Shown here: piece by piece, positions 36,601 through 51,400 of the stretch
Numbering within the stretch: position 1 is the first letter of the stretch
How the letters are laid out: each line of letters starts with the position of its first letter
Assembly (NCBI GenBank): GCA_014549065.1
Contig: JACDOX010000009.1
Span: 4,089,959-4,153,958 of the forward strand
Direction of reading: 5' to 3'
Source: Cardinalis cardinalis
Lineage: Eukaryota > Chordata > Aves > Passeriformes > Cardinalidae
Length of the DNA stretch: 64,000 nt
Translations under genes and position numbers: made by a program
Notes under the pieces: model-generated
What the model was told of the DNA's origin: nothing
Databases searched by the model: none
The model's input: the letters and a program-made list of their open reading frames with translations, nothing else

Positions 36601-38162
36601 TTGTTTAATAATTCTCTTTTAAGCAGTATGTGGGAGGATCTGTAGCTATCTACATGTACATAATATTGTGCACTCTTTACATAGCAGATATTCATTTAAA
36701 ACTCAAACAAAGGAATCAAGGACAACTGTATCATAAATCAAGGACACATTGAAGAAAACTGAAGGTATATAAAATATCAATTTTTTTTTATTTTCTCTTT
36801 GTATGTGTGTAATAAAAAATGGCTTTTGAAGAAATTCTTGGTTATGTCTGACATTTCTAGTGATGAATGCTGGTGTTCACTAGGGCATACTAATAGGGAA
36901 AACAAGGAACAACTGAATGTCTTGAAGTAAAATGGGGGTCATTTTAAAGATATGCATAGAGAAGTCTTACACACTAATAAATGCAGCCTGTGTAACTCAA
37001 GGTTGATGGGAAGATGAAGAGCCACATGTCTGTGAAAGAATATGCAGAAGTTAAATCCTTCTCCTGCACTAAAATCTCTGGCTACTTTTCCTTTCCCCTA
37101 ATATTACCACAAAAACTGTAGTACTGTTCATTCTCAGACTGCTCTGCAGTTTGCTCTGAACCCAAGAGAGAAATTGAAACAAGGCTTTAGTTCTGCAAGC
37201 CTGGGGAAGTGTGGGGCTCTGCAAGCAATTCATGAAGGGAGCAGCACNTTGCAAAGTCACCACTAAAGGTGCCGAGGTGATCTCCTGGAGATGGCCTAGG
37301 AACAACGAGTGCACCTCATTCCGCAATTTACTGCACCAAAACGTTTTTTGGCAGCATTGTCCTGTGAAGTGGTGGTGGCTCAGTCATTCTTGGGGAAAAT
37401 ATGTTTTCATTCTTTTTTCATCATAGCAAATTATTAACATTCCGTTAAAGAGGTAGGTAATGCCGTTGAGGTATTTTCATTCTGCTGTTGCACTTATGAA
37501 GATTTACTTAATCAAGTGTGAAATTCCTGTGAATTTTAATGAATTAAAATAGTAATGTTTGACCAATTGATAAGTCATTACTAATGAAAAACAAGAAAGA
37601 AACCTTATCCCAAATTGCTTGCTAAAACTCATCAGCTTAAGCAGAAGGAAGCTGCAATTGCATATTTTATCAGTATTTCAAAACTGCTTGGGTTAAAATA
37701 AGACTGGTTAAGGTAAAAATGAAGAAAATACATTCCAAATCGGAAATAACAAGTGAAATGTCTAATTCCCAGAAAATTTTAACTTAAGACCTTAGAATTG
37801 GTTTACTATAAATTACTACATATATTTATATGGTCAGGAATATTCCTGAGACCTCAAACTCATAATCTTGCTATTACTCTGCTTATATTTATCTCAGGTT
37901 TTCTGATGAGAGCATTGTTTATTCTCTGCTCTAATATAAGGAAAAAAATTAAACTGAAAGAGCTGATTATGATCAAAAGACATAATTAATTTATGCATGA
38001 AAGACTAAAGCTTTAGAATGGCAGGTTTTTGTTATTTTTGAATAGTTTCTTTTAGACAAAACCAAAGAAGTGAACCTTAATATGCAAACTACTGGAACAG
38101 GTATAGGAGGTAGTGTATCAGTTAAGTAAAGTATGTTCTGTGGGCAGCAGAATCATGGAAGA
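33630..38162. other. noncoding AT-rich stretch
   Basis: No transposon or exon recognised. The part at about 36290-36620 is described separately as a possible conserved element. Confidence 0.4.
36290..36620. other. possible conserved noncoding element
   Basis: Repeat-free sequence with several TAATT/AATTA cores and an even texture unlike the flanking, more degenerate DNA. A 67-codon plus-strand frame crosses it, but no splice-site pair supports translation. Judged by texture only. Confidence 0.18.
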
Positions 38163-38210
<48 letters not shown>

Positions 38211-38222
38211 GTAGGTAGGTAG
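38163..38222. repeat. (ATAG)12(GTAG)3 microsatellite
   Basis: Twelve perfect ATAG units (38163-38210) followed by three GTAG units (38211-38222). The compound structure suggests a point change that spread by slippage. Length is likely polymorphic. Confidence 0.98.
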
Positions 38223-39092
38223 ATATTGATTAATGGGGTTGAGAAAAACAAAAATCTGAAGTTTACATCTTATGTTAAATAGAAAACTGAAGTATTTTAC
38301 ACTGTTGCAAGCAATCTCATCTTGAAAAAATTGAATGTACTGAAATAGCTCCTAAAGTTCAAACGGTAAGAGGAATCAGCAACACCAGAATAGCACAAGG
38401 CAGGACAAGAAGTAGAAATTGTCAGACATCTAAAATCAGAGGGACGGAGTTATTTTTAACAAAATAAAGTATAATTTAGTCTTAGAGAAGTTTCAGCAAG
38501 GAAGAAAAGTAGTACTACAGCCTGCCCTGGTCAGATCAAGCCCTGACCCTGCTCATATCATACCATCCATTTTTTGTGCTCAGCTCATGTCAAGATAATA
38601 GATTAAGATAAAGGCATGAGTTTTAAGACTGCCTTTTATATGTTCTTTCACTTTTTTAGGATTCCAGTATGAAAGATCGATCATATCTCTTCATAATAAT
38701 GAAAATCTTTTACTGTACTCTGGAATTATAGTATTCCTAAAATGAATGTAAATAAAAATTATGAAAATAAGTATCTACTGAAAATTGAAATATTAATAAT
38801 TATTTTTCCAGTTGATGTCAAGATCGTAAANTGATTCTATTTTTATAGAGAAATATTTACTTTGAAACAATCATAATAATTTAAAATTCTGAGTACAATA
38901 ATAAGCAATGTTAAATGATTTCATCAGTAATAAAATTACATGCAGAGGATGCTACACAGGACCATAGACCATACCAAGTAAAAATATGTGCCTCAGTAAG
39001 TCAATATAGCATCTCTGAAACAAATAATAAGTTAAGATTGCTTAAATGTTTCCCNAAAGAGGAAATCTCATTGGTAGTATTCAAATATTGAA

Positions 39093-39685
39093 TCAGAGAA
39101 TCACAGAATCATTTAGGTTGGAAAAGTCCTAAAGATCATCTAGTTCACCCATTAACCTTGCACTTCCTAAACCTTGTCCCTCAGTGCTGCAGCTACACAA
39201 CTTTTAAACACTTCTGGGGATGGTGGCTCAACCACTTCCCTGGGAAGACTGCACCAGTGCTTGACAACCCCTCAGTGAAGAGATTTTTCCTTATATCCAA
39301 TTTAAGCTTTTCCTGGTGCAACATGAGGCCATTTCCTGTCTTCTTGTCACTTGTTAGCTGGAGAAGAGACTGGTNCCCACCTGGCTACAGACTCCTCTCA
39401 GGTAGCTGTAGAGAGCAATAAGGTCTGTCCTGAGACTCCTCAAGGCTGAACACCCCCAGCTCCATCAGCAGCTCCTCACCAGACTTGTGTTGTCCATGTT
39501 CATTGCACTTCTCTGTCCATCTTCATCTCTCTTCTCTTCAGCTTCTTAATGTCTTTCTTGTAGTGAGGAGCCCAAAACTGACCATGACTCGAGGTGCAGN
39601 CTCACCAGTGCCCAGTGCAGGGGTACAATCACTGCCCTGGTCCTGCTGGCCACACCACTGCTGGTGATACGACAGAGCTCAGAGT
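39093..39685 (-). mobile_element. truncated CR1 LINE 3' end, minus strand
   Basis: The left edge is cagagaatcacagaatcatt followed by taggttggaaaagtcc, the reverse complement of a CR1 3' terminus. Further right are the antisense forms of the 3' untranslated region and the last coding part, such as ctccatcagcagctcctcac and a cccagtgcaggggtacaatc segment. Roughly 590 bp remain. Plus-strand open frames here are antisense to the element and not genes. Confidence 0.93.
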
Positions 39686-41599
39686 ATTATGCAAAGATGT
39701 GTCAAAGTTATATTGGAGGCCACGGGTAAGGAAGTATTTTTCTGGTTTACTTTGGTCAATGCTGTTATCAAGCTCTTCAGTTGAAAATTTAAATCAAAAT
39801 CAAGTAAGTTGCTTTCAGTCTATGGTAAGTTGTTGGACCATTTGCAACAAATTGGTAGGACACATGTAAGAATAACACTTGTGGGAGTCTACATGGGGTC
39901 AACACTTCATTCCTTTTTTTTATTAGAAGACAAATATATTTCTTTAGATATTTTGAATGCTATGACAATCTTTAGGAGGCTGCAGTGGAGAGGAAAGTGG
40001 CAAAATTATTTGTTCATGTTTTTATCTAAGAAGATAAGGTTAAATTACCACAAAATAAAATACAAGGCAAAAGCATTCTAAAATGAGTAACCATTTGGAA
40101 TAAGGTTGCTGAAAGAGATGCAATGAGCAATATTGATGGTTTTTGTAATTGCAATAGAGAAAAATATTTCAGGCATAGCTGCCATTGTCTTTGAAAAACA
40201 GATGTGGACAAGATAAATTATTCTTTTCTGTTCGGGTAGGTCTTATTCCTTCTTTATAAGACATCTAATATATTACAAAGTTCCNGGGTAATTTAAGTGT
40301 ACTAATGACCCCTCTCATGTCAGGCACAATATCTTCAACAATGTTACTAATTTTTTGTTTTTCAGATCAGCTAACACTGATGCCAAAGTAATTTGAGAAC
40401 AACTCAAACTTCTCAGAAAGCCAACATGTAGAAAGACTGTGTTCTGGTATTGCTTTCTATAGCATCAATTTTAAGTTAGGTCACCCAAAACCTGTGGGCA
40501 AGGAGTAGGAAATTTACAACATTCTGAAAAGCTTCTAATGTTTCTTTTAAAAATATAGACAAAAAACTTCAAGATATGAAAATGTTATTTTGTTATCATG
40601 CAGTCCTTAGATGCCATATATCATCTTATGACTTACAGTTTCCAGTTTCATTTGTGCTAGAGCTGCATGGCTGATCTACCAGTCTGTTAATCTTTTTTTA
40701 AAGGCAAAATATTTATTTCTGGAAAATGCACATAAATATTTTCTTTTGTCTTACAATTGGCAATTGAATGTATTCCTGCACAAATTAGCAGCTCGAATTT
40801 CATATTTTCAAGTGCCTCTTAAAGAAAGGTATGTTTTGAATTTCCTAACTTTAAATTTTTTTTGTTATTGGACATGATTGTGTTTGGGATGGAGTTTATA
40901 ACTTTAAAAATATTTGAATTTTGTTCTGCCACTGCTGCTAGTTAATTTTTCCATCAATTTTTTATTCTAAAGTATGTATTTTAGCATCAATATCTAACTT
41001 CCTTTTTCCCCACAACAATTTTATTAGGCATTAGGCCTTTATTAGTCCACACATTAAGAAGTCTTTTAGCACTGCCCTTCAGTTCAAATAGTTCTTACCT
41101 TCCCTTAAGGATATAAACCAGAAAGTCATAATGACTCTCATTTTCTTCCTTCTTGCAACTGAAATGGCAAACTTTAATTCTGTCATTCCTGTGTGGCGCC
41201 TTGAGGCAAATNGAGCCTGGCTTTGGGTCCAGGTGGGCTAACCATTGTACAGTCNTGTAATACTTGACTAGGTCAGCTGAAAACTTGAAAATTTTTTCCT
41301 GTTCCATTTTTATGTTATCAGGTCCAAACTGATGACAAATGTAATTTATGACTATTATTATTCTCTGGCCTTTTTCTTCTGCCAGAATGCTTTGTGTAGC
41401 ATAGCAGCTTTTGTTTTTCATCCTGTTTCCAGCTTTCATATCCAAACTGTACAGTTAGGTAGTCCAACTGTACCATGTGGATATTTATTCCATATTATAT
41501 GCATATGTAGTTTTTACCTGTAATATATGAATTATAANCTTCCAAATTTTCTTCTCGCTTGTTATCTGTTGTGCTAAAATTTTCATTGAAAATATCTAA
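39686..41599. other. noncoding stretch, nothing recognised
   Basis: AT-rich sequence without supported exons or repeats. Confidence 0.45.
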
Positions 41600-41960
41600 C
41601 AAGGTCAGGTTTACAACTGGTCCATCCTGTCCCTGTCTGGAGNGCATCAATAGGCCTGATGTTCCTGCCCAGCTCCTTCTGGGGCTCATTTCACTCCCAG
41701 AAACAGCAGTCTTTGCCAGAGCCACCCTGCAGCAGCCCTGGGCTCCTTTTGCTCACGGCTCTGCCCATGAGCCCACATCCCAGCTCAGCCCAGTCCCAGC
41801 TCAGTGCCCGATGCCTGGTGCAGGGGCTGCCTCCACTGCCCTGCTCCTGTCTGGGGATGGNCCCAAGATGTGGGGTCCTGCTTTGCCCTTTCAGAAAAAC
41901 CCTTATNGCTGCTGATCCCCATCACTCCCAGCCCATGAGCACCCTGAGATTTCTCTAACA
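41600..41960. other. GC-rich island in AT-rich DNA
   Basis: A sharply bounded GC-rich patch with repeated cccagctcag words (about 41785-41815). Two overlapping plus-strand frames are open (about 100-118 codons), but their alternating composition and low CpG suggest an eroded repeat or simple GC-rich sequence. No splice-site pair stands out and no promoter is evident. Confidence 0.4.
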
Positions 41961-44900
41961 CNCTCTCTCCAGCCTTGTGAATCCTTTAGGTGTAATCATG
42001 ATGACCGCCTTCCTTCCCACTCATGGCTGCTTTGGCTAAACGTTTCTATAACCATCTACAAAGCTATGAGCTTTATAATGCAGTATAATTTGAAGTTTAC
42101 CTTGATATAAAATAGTGTGGTGCCTTTCTCTCCTCTGGGAATAAATCCTGGTCACCACTTTTATCTTGGCTGGCTGTGAACCCCAGAGGAGGAGGAGCTC
42201 CTGCATGTGAACCTTCAGAGAGTAAAGGAGTAAAGCTTTTTATGCCAAAGAGCTGCCAATAACTTTTCCTGTCAACAAAAAAAAAAGGCCACATTATGTT
42301 AGTCAAAAATATGCTCTTGATGCATTTAGTTTCTGAGTCTCTTTTGAGGCATGGTCCAAAATTGCTGAAGTGATTGGCACTTGACAGGCCATTGCTGAAC
42401 CTTTTGTTNTTTCCTGTCACCCTTCTCTTCTGTATTATCTCACTGACTCTGATGGGAGCTGAAAAAGCTAACCTCCTTATTCTGAAATAAGACTTGGTAT
42501 CAGATATTCAGCAAGAATATTTGGGGTTTGTGCATTTTGGGAAATGGGCAGCAATTCTATGGGCACAACGTAAAAAATGCAAGATGAGATATAAGTCAGT
42601 GTTGGAGCGTTTGCACGCCAAAGTGGCTATTCCAGCCAGAAAATATTCAGTGCTTCAAAAGTTGTTAAAATCTTTATCAGAAAGTTCAGAGAACACAGTT
42701 CAGTAAGCATGGTCAAACTAAGTAGAAAAATTGCCTGTGGATGGCCAGCGAATTTGAGTTAGAATAATATGAACATGGTTTCTGCCAGCTTAAAACTCAA
42801 GTCTTTCCAGTAAGTTAACTGATCAGTATACCTGAAATAATTCATGGGCCATCAGAAAGTGTTAGACAACATAATTTTATCGATAACTTTCAAATGTGAT
42901 GTGACAGTCCTTCCAGTGCAAAGTACATGTCTTGAGATGTCCATGTATGAATGTAGGGGAGGATTTATGTAATCTGGATTTAGCCATCTAAAAGTTTTCT
43001 TTAGGCATCTCTCCTGCCATGACTATAATGGTGAGAGAGCATTCAAGTAAGTCTTCTTACTAATCATATTCAAAATGCACTCAAGTGAATGTTTTTTGTT
43101 AACTGTAAAGGGAGCACTAATAAATAATAGNCTGGGTATTTACACTTTTGTGGAGTAATATTAGGTCAGAGAAGTCATGTATCTTGCTGAAGTGAAGNTT
43201 ATCCTCATTACCTCTTATGTGCTGACCCTTTCATNGGTATCACAGTTTATGGGACTATGATGGTGACAATAGCACAAGTGTGTTTTATGGAAAGAAACAT
43301 AAGGAATGGCTGAATCGCACAAAATGTACGGATAAAGAGATGCCAGCCTTTAATAATGCATGACAGAAGTGAAATGGTGTGCAAAGCATTTCATTTGCTT
43401 GAGAATGACTCATCTTTCCAAAAAATTTCATTGTAAGGGAGACAAATCATAACCCCAAAGCTGAAAAGGTTNATCTATTACAGAATGTTATGGATCATAT
43501 ATGATGAACTTGTTACTGTGTTTGGACCTCAAGTCATCTCAGCCTCAACAGGCTGCTGCACTCTGCTGTTCAGCAAGGAACTTGAATGGACTGAATTATT
43601 TTTCTCTGTTAATTTGTGTGATAAAATTAAACATATGTTCTGCATTGAGANTTTTAGACAGACAATATTTCTGACTGTCAGGACAAGATAAAACAGCTCT
43701 TCTTGCCTGTNTCTGTGTTAGTTTCTGTCTTGTATTTGGGATATAGGGGCTGCATTTCAAGATTGCCTTGCAGTATGTTCTTGGCACATCATGGGAAGTC
43801 ACAAGCACAGTAGGAATATAATTAAAGAATAGAAAATGAAGTAAGTGGTGATCACACTTGAACTTCTTCAAAAAGAGTTGNGACTCTCCTCACTCAATTT
43901 TTTTCTTGTCCAGTGNGAAGATGAGAACATTTACAAACATTATGACCATACTTCAGTCACCTAGATAGATANTGAATGGATCTGAAGCCTTTAGATTTCC
44001 TTCTGTGTCATCTGTGCATGGACCTTGAGCACCTGTTTCACTTTGAGTTGCAGTGAAACAGCAGGAAAAAAATCCTCTCAAGCAAAGTTGAACACTTTTA
44101 AAATTTGTGAAAGACAGGTAGAGGTTTAATTTGTCACCTTCTGTGTAAAAAATATGACACTTTACTTCAGAAGAAAAGAATCTGAGCAGTAGATGACAAT
44201 TATCATTGTCAGGTGATTTGGCAGGATGTAGCAAAGGTGCTCCAGATAAAGGATCTCATTCTGACATCCACACAGTCCAGTCATCAACCAACTGTTTCAT
44301 CTGCATGGGAGGGCCGCTGTCTGCAGGGTCCTCACTGCTTGGAAGAAAACAGATTCTGCAACATTCAGCAAACTTGTCTAAAGTGCAGAAATCACCCCAC
44401 AGCCTGATTGTTTGTGGTGCCCTCAACTCCTTTCCAAACAGGAGGTGGCTGAAAGTAAGAGCAAGTCCCTTCCACAGAAGTTCAACTTTAAAATTCAAAT
44501 CACTTCTTGCATAAGTGTACGTGTAGACCGGGTACAATCCAATTGCTGTTAAAGATGAACACCCTACAGCACTTTACATGTAGATTGTTCTGTAGATTGC
44601 CTTGCTGAACAGAATAAGAATTTTTGTTTTTGTATTTGAGATAAGTTTGAAGTGCCTAAGAAGGGCAATTTGAGTGGACAATGATGCATGGATAAATAAT
44701 TATTGATCCAGATTTTCAGTGTAAATTTAAATCTTTCATTATGTTTATAAACAGTTAACCTTTGAGGTTTTTTTCTCTTTTATTGCATGCCCTTATGTTT
44801 TTCTGCTAGAGAAAGTGAAAATGTGTTGAAATACACAAAGAAAGAACACCCAGTAAGTATAATGTGGTAGTGTCTGAAGACATTGTGTTGCATTGGCCTG

Positions 44901-47900
44901 AATATGTCCTTAAAAGACCAGGTTTCTCAAAGAGTTCAGGACTGAGTAGGCATCTGACCTCCAAAATGGCACACAAACTTAATCAGTAAGAAAAAACATA
45001 ATCTATAAAAGCCTCTGTATAAATAGAAACTTTAATCCTTCTAAGGTAAAACAAAGACAGAGAGCAAACTGTCTGTAAAAAAACCCAAAAATCTGGCACA
45101 GTAGATCTAATAAGATCTGTCACGGACATTAGTCAGATTTCTGGTAGGGGAAAAAAGTTATGCAGCTCTATATTAAAACAATAGGGTGTGTTTTGGTGCA
45201 TGAAAACTGATGTTATGAAAGGTCAAAAAATCCATCCATCCATCCATATTAGGTGATGGTTATTAAGAGAATTAAAAAAAAAAGGAAAAAAATTATGAAT
45301 GAGATAATGGAGAAAACAAAATATAAACACCCAGGACTTTTCTAGACATGTTCAAATCAAATTGTGCTCCTTTGTGAGACTGAACCCTTATTAGCATCAT
45401 TTGAAATAATTTCCAATTCTTCAGGATTCATAGAAAATAATTTATAACTATGATCTGATCTTATTGCCATTGCAACTGTGGCAAAAGCCCAAGTAACTTC
45501 CATCACTGAAAGACTGGAACTATAAATCCTCTTTGCCCTCAGTTCTTAGATATTCCTCTTGTCCAGACACTATTCAAACCATTTCTTATAGGATTAGAAA
45601 TGAGAAATTGCAGATGGAGTAGTGCAAAATATTCTGATATTAATAACTTTGGCATCAGTAGCAAGGCTGGTCTTACAAAATGCAAAGTAATGTCAATATT
45701 TTGCAGCAGCTAGGCATAGCTAGACTTTATTTATATCCATGTTATTCATATTCTCACACTACATCCCACACTTTAGTACAATGACACATTATTTTATAGT
45801 AGTCAGAGACCACTTATGCTTGCCATTGTTTCNAAAGGAAGTGTGACACACTAGGGAAGGCTGACATACCTAGACAGGAGAAAGAGAAGCTACAAAGTGT
45901 TTCATTCTACAAAAGGATCTCCAGAAGCTACTGGAGCACACAACTTTGATCCTGTCCTATCTACATGCTCTGTGTAGTGTATGGAAAATTCCGCGTAATG
46001 TTTGTCTGCGAACCACGTCACACAGCTGAGAGATGTGTTCCTTACCAGAACTCTGTGACTGTGTTTGTCTCCAGAGACTGGAATGCTGATGAACAAGTTC
46101 CTCTAGGCAGTCTGAAAAGACTATGAACGGACCTCTCTAAAGCAGCCGTGAGAATAGACTCAAAGAGTGAAAAAAAGCTTTCCAAAGGTCATGCCATTAT
46201 ATGGTGAAATCAGTGAGCCACAGAAAACAACTCCTATCCAAGAACAGAGCAAGCAGAACACTTCAAACAACACAGGAAAGGAGAATTTGGAAGATAATGT
46301 ATAGGAAAACAAGAAAAAACATAACATTGCCTACTGACAGCATTAGTCACAGATTATGTGATTAAAGTCAGAATAAAAGACAGAAATCCCTCAGGATTGT
46401 TACTTGAATTTTTATCATTCCTTCATTCCATTTGCTTCTTAGGTGAAGTGGGAGAAAATAGTAATTCATAGAAATGACAGATTTTTTTTCTTTTTGCTTG
46501 CTGGGATATGATAAGGGTTAAAAAGCTTTCCTTTTGTTCATATGATGTAATAGCAATTTTATTAAGTGTTTCAGCAAAATTAAATTTATTATTTCTGGTA
46601 TCATGCAGATATTTTTCCCTATAATTCTGAACTGACAAATTCCCATTCTGGATTAAATACAATGTAAAGAAGCAGGATTCCATCATCTGTTTCAATGCAA
46701 TACACAGTTCCTTTCAATAGTTCTCCANGTTGACAATACACAAAACAAATAAAGCATATGAACAATTGATTTACATAAAATTTAGTCTTGTGACTCACTG
46801 ATAATCTACAACATATTTATAGGATTTTGCAAGAAAAGATTATGGTTCTTACGTGCACTGGGTTTCAGAAACACAGTTTTTAATGCAGAAAACATAGTAT
46901 TCCTTAGGTAAAGCTGTTTGACTAAAAAAATTTCCCTGAGTGGTGTAAATGCCATTGCTATCTTCCCTGTTGTGAGCCAATTTGCATCAAATGAAAATAT
47001 TTGCTTTTTCAGATGCCTCTCACAGGAGCAACTATCAATCTTGCAATTGATGTGATTATGCATAATTCTGAATGCAGTCTATCAGCCCTCAAGAAACTTG
47101 TGTTCTTTGANAAGGACTGGGGGAACAAAGTATCCTGACATTTATTTAGAGAGTGCAGATGGGGATTGGGGTGATGTTTTGTTCATGATTACTCTTGTTT
47201 CATCAGGGTAGATTGAAGTGGATGTAATTGAAATGTTATGGTATCTTAATTTTCTCTCTTAGTCGCTACAGGATATTGCAAACTATTTTGCTTGTTTCCA
47301 AAATGTAGAATTAGTAGAAGATTAATCAGTTTGGCCATTCATTCATCTATTTAAAGTTGTAGTGTTGGAAAAATCTAGATGAATGACAAAATACTGCCAT
47401 AATTTGTCTGAGGAAAGGACATATGTGTTTAAGCATGGANCTAAAACAGAATTTTTCCCATTGTGAAAGTACTTAGAGCAATTTGGAAGCAGCGTAAAGT
47501 AAAGGCAATTTGCTTTACAAAGTAAAGATGATGGAAACAACACAGGTGATGGCCACATATTATAAATACGTAAAAAAGAAGAAAAGCATTTTTACTGTGA
47601 CCTCTTCTTTGGCCTCATCTGCTAAAAATTATTAGTGTTATTAATTGTATTAATTGTCTAACATTAATTGTAAAAGACTTTTTAATGAAATTTTTTATGT
47701 TTATAAACAAAAAAATCTGTGCTGACTTGTGGATGACACTTTCCTTTTCCAAACAAAGGTGCAAATTGGTCTTTTGTGTTCAAGAATTTAATTTCCTCTT
47801 AAACTTTTCTAAGTTTTATTTTTTACTGTTAATTATTTTCAAGGTTAATGAACAGGAAATTAATTTGCCTTTGCAATTTGCAGAATCCAACATTGGTGGA

Positions 47901-48249
47901 ATGTCCTGCCATGCNAAATATTGCGGCAAAGTGTAGATAAAATAATGTCAAGGAATAAAAACCAGAGCATTTCTGCATGTGTATGCTTCTAATATTTTAT
48001 GTAAATTAAAGGCATTGATCAATACANTTGCAGTTGATTCTATTTGCAATTTCTTTCTTTCTTCAGTAAGACTCAGTTTTAAGGGCAATAATAAACTAGA
48101 ATCAGAATGCTGTAGTTAATTGTGTGTTGTGGCTTCTAAAATTGTGTACATTATTCATTTGGAGAACTTACAATGCACTTGCACAAGTCAAATAAATGAA
48201 AATAAAGCCCTCCTATTACTAATGATTTTTTGACACTTGGCACAGTCTT
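41961..48249. other. noncoding AT-rich stretch
   Basis: No exon, RNA gene or transposon recognised, apart from the short microsatellite at 45231. Confidence 0.4.
45231..45247. repeat. (TCCA)4 short microsatellite
   Basis: Four TCCA units plus one base. Too short to be strongly polymorphic. Confidence 0.85.
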
Positions 48250-48480
48250 TAGTGTTGTCTGAAAAAATAGACACACAGCTGTTAATTGACAAGAAAAGTA
48301 ATAATCCTTTGATTACAGTAGCTAAAGGCTGTCCTTTAATGGATTTTACTTGTCACTTTTAATTCTTTTTAATCTTAGTCTGCATTTCATTAGAATGGCT
48401 TTATCATTCTGATGGCCCTCCTGTCGTTATTCTGATTGAGTTAATGGGTTGTCGTCATACCACAGAGCTCCAGTATAAAA
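48250..48480. other. possible conserved noncoding element
   Basis: Repeat-free sequence with TTAATTG, TTAAT and ATTAG words, a retained CpG in cctgtcgttattctg near 48422, and another in gttgtcgtcatacc. The composition resembles vertebrate developmental enhancers. Impression only; no alignment was possible. Confidence 0.22.
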
Positions 48481-51400
48481 TATAATAGTGTTTTATTTAT
48501 AGTCTTCAGGGACATTTTAAACATGATTGCTTTGCCAATCAGCTTTTCTGGGTTTACATAGTACATTATTGTAAATGGAGTGCTGTATTTTGCTTTCTCT
48601 TGCCTGGTAGGTACGCTGAGCAAAGCTTCTCTCTTAATCTGCCATGACTTAATCTACCTATAAAATTCAACAGCCAGTTGGTGAGGGAGATAGAAAAGGA
48701 CTGGTATCATTTTCTGTCCTGCTCTTCAGCTGTGATTTTGGCTTTCTGTTTAAAAGCTACATGCCTGCACTGCAGTTCTCCGACCAGATGATACAGGTAC
48801 TCAAATATTATTCAAAACTTACCTGCGTTCTCATAATACATCTATTAAAGTAGATTTACTACTGTCGTGTTTTCTCAACTACAGCTGTACAGCTGTAGAT
48901 TGTGTNATATTTAGACCTTTATGCTTCATTTACTTCTCTTTGAAAAAACTAGTGTTTAAGGTACTGTATTTTTTTCTCTATGATATTGAGGAGTCTGAGA
49001 AACTGCTAATAATTTTAAAGATAATCCCATTTAATAATTGTAGGACACGGATTGGGGAGCTCGTGATTACTTTTTTTAACTGGTAAACTATAAAAAGTAT
49101 ATTGGTTGCATATAGAATAATATTTGTAGGGGCAAGAGTATCTTTCTTGTTTTTAGGTTGGGAGAAGCAATATCAGCAAATTATTGTAGAGAATCCATTA
49201 ATAAAGTATTGATGATTATATTTGTGATACAAATCCAGCTGTGATACCAAGCCATCCTGTTGTTGTGGACCCATATAATACTGTGCTGCAGAACAGATGT
49301 CATAATTAAAATTGGCAATATTTTATNATTTATCTTTGTAAAGTTACTAGAGCATGGCTTATATGACAANCTTGCCAACAAGCTAGGAAATAAGGAAGAT
49401 ATGTGGAAAATANCTGCCTGAACTCATATGCTTTTATGTCAATTTCTGTGCAACCATTTCAATTTTCCCATCTCTGTAGAGACTTTCTAAAATGGGGTGA
49501 GGTTTTCCAAGAACATTAGTAGTTATTATTAACATTATTGTCAAGAAAAGGCTGATGAAGAATCAAACATATGCTAGTAATATGATCTATCAGTAGGTCA
49601 GATTTTCAGGACAAGAAATAGAAATGGAGAGGAATTTTTAAAAACTGCTTTCTAGAAAGAGAAAATGTATATTATATTTGAGGNAGTCAGAGTTTGTAGT
49701 GTTAAACAGCACTTTCTTAGAGAGGGATTCTTACATATCTTGAGTTTCTCAAATCTATTTCTAAGTGTTGCATAAGTGCTGTGTCTCAATATGTATATAT
49801 TCATATGTACACATTGATATATATTTTTAATGCTCACTGCTCTTGCAATTAACTGTTTAATCAGAGAGGGGGAATTAACCATTTATTATATTTTAATCAA
49901 TTAGGTTTTTCTTTAAGGCACACTTTCACATTCTACATTATTTGCAGATTTTAAACATATAACAGGCATGGACCGTAACCTTTGTTCCTTTGCTTTCCAA
50001 TGCATTAAGTTGCAGATGTTACAAGCTTGGCAAATCATGTGCTGCTGCTGATACTTTGCAAGTTTCAGATGCAACTATATTTAACTGTTCTAAGCAGTGA
50101 CAGAGTGTCCAGAAGAATCTGTGTTTTTCTCTTGGAACCCCCAGAGAGCACCCTCGTGGCTGTCCACTTTTTATCTAATTTCTATTATTATTATTTTCAT
50201 TCTTTTAGTGCCCAAAAACCTGAGCTAGGCAGGCACTGCATTCNAGTTCTCCTGTATTATTCCTGCATAAGAACAATCCACTATGAAATGTTTCCAGGAC
50301 ACTTTACAAATTATGTTTCATTGAGTGCAAGAGCAAGATATACAGAGGTTTTTTATAGTATCCAGTTGTCCCCATTTGAAAACTTTCCAAATATGANTAT
50401 TTTCAAAACACTATGCTTGGCACCCTGGGTATTTTCTTTGGTTTTCCCTTATTGGGCAACTGCAGCAGAGTGCCTCACATCATCATTAGGATATTTCACA
50501 GAAGTTCATTTAAGAGCACTCTGATGAATCAAGACATTCTTCTGGTTCACAGGCATTCCTATTCTCTTCTAATTTTTAAAGATTTCTAATATTGCACCAA
50601 CTACCTGAGCTCTTTTCCAATNCCAATATGTCATCAGTTACAGAGATTACTGCTTGACTTGGATGGAATCAGCCTGTCCTCTTTTCTGTAGCTACTTGCT
50701 TCAGGAGAGTTGTCTTTATAGCATGCCTAAAGATTGGCACATAGATCTGTATGTATTTGCATTTCTTCTCTCTGCTATGAATTTGTATTCATGGATGTTG
50801 CCAGACTAACTCAGTAAATTTCCTACTTTTCTAGTCTGAGTTAAATGATGGACAAGAGCAGATGATGATTTCATANGGGAACTATTCAAATGCGCTGGTC
50901 ATAGAACTGTTTTCATTTACCAGAAGTGTTCAAGGAAATAAAAAGTCTCCCAGAAATGTTTTCCTGTAGATTTACTCCACTGAGCTGAACCAGCAGAGAA
51001 AAATTAATAAATTTAGAAGTGCTTTATGAAGGCTCCACTTANTCTCAAGAGTTCTGCTGGACTACCCTTAATCTATATCTAAAATGAGAGCTTGTTGAGA
51101 GGGGTNGGTGAGTGAAGTACAGAAGAGACAGGAAAGACAGAATAGACATTTAGGGAAAATTGGAGGCAAAAATTGACAGAAAGCGGGGAGGAAGGGGAAA
51201 AAAGGAGAAGGAGACTAAATCAAAACTACTTAAAAGTGACAATAGAAAATACATGCAAGCTGAAAACATCAGGATTTTGATTTCAGCTTAGATGGACGGT
51301 ATTTAATGCCCTAAGTCTCTAGACATCCTAGCAATAGATGGGCTTATCTTTTTTCATCTCTCTGCTTCAGCACTGCACTATGGGTAACAATTAAAGCTGG

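Noticed and set aside
50027..50524. 165-codon plus-strand frame
   Set aside because: No domain, biased toward F, L and S, two Ns, and no splice support. Considered chance.
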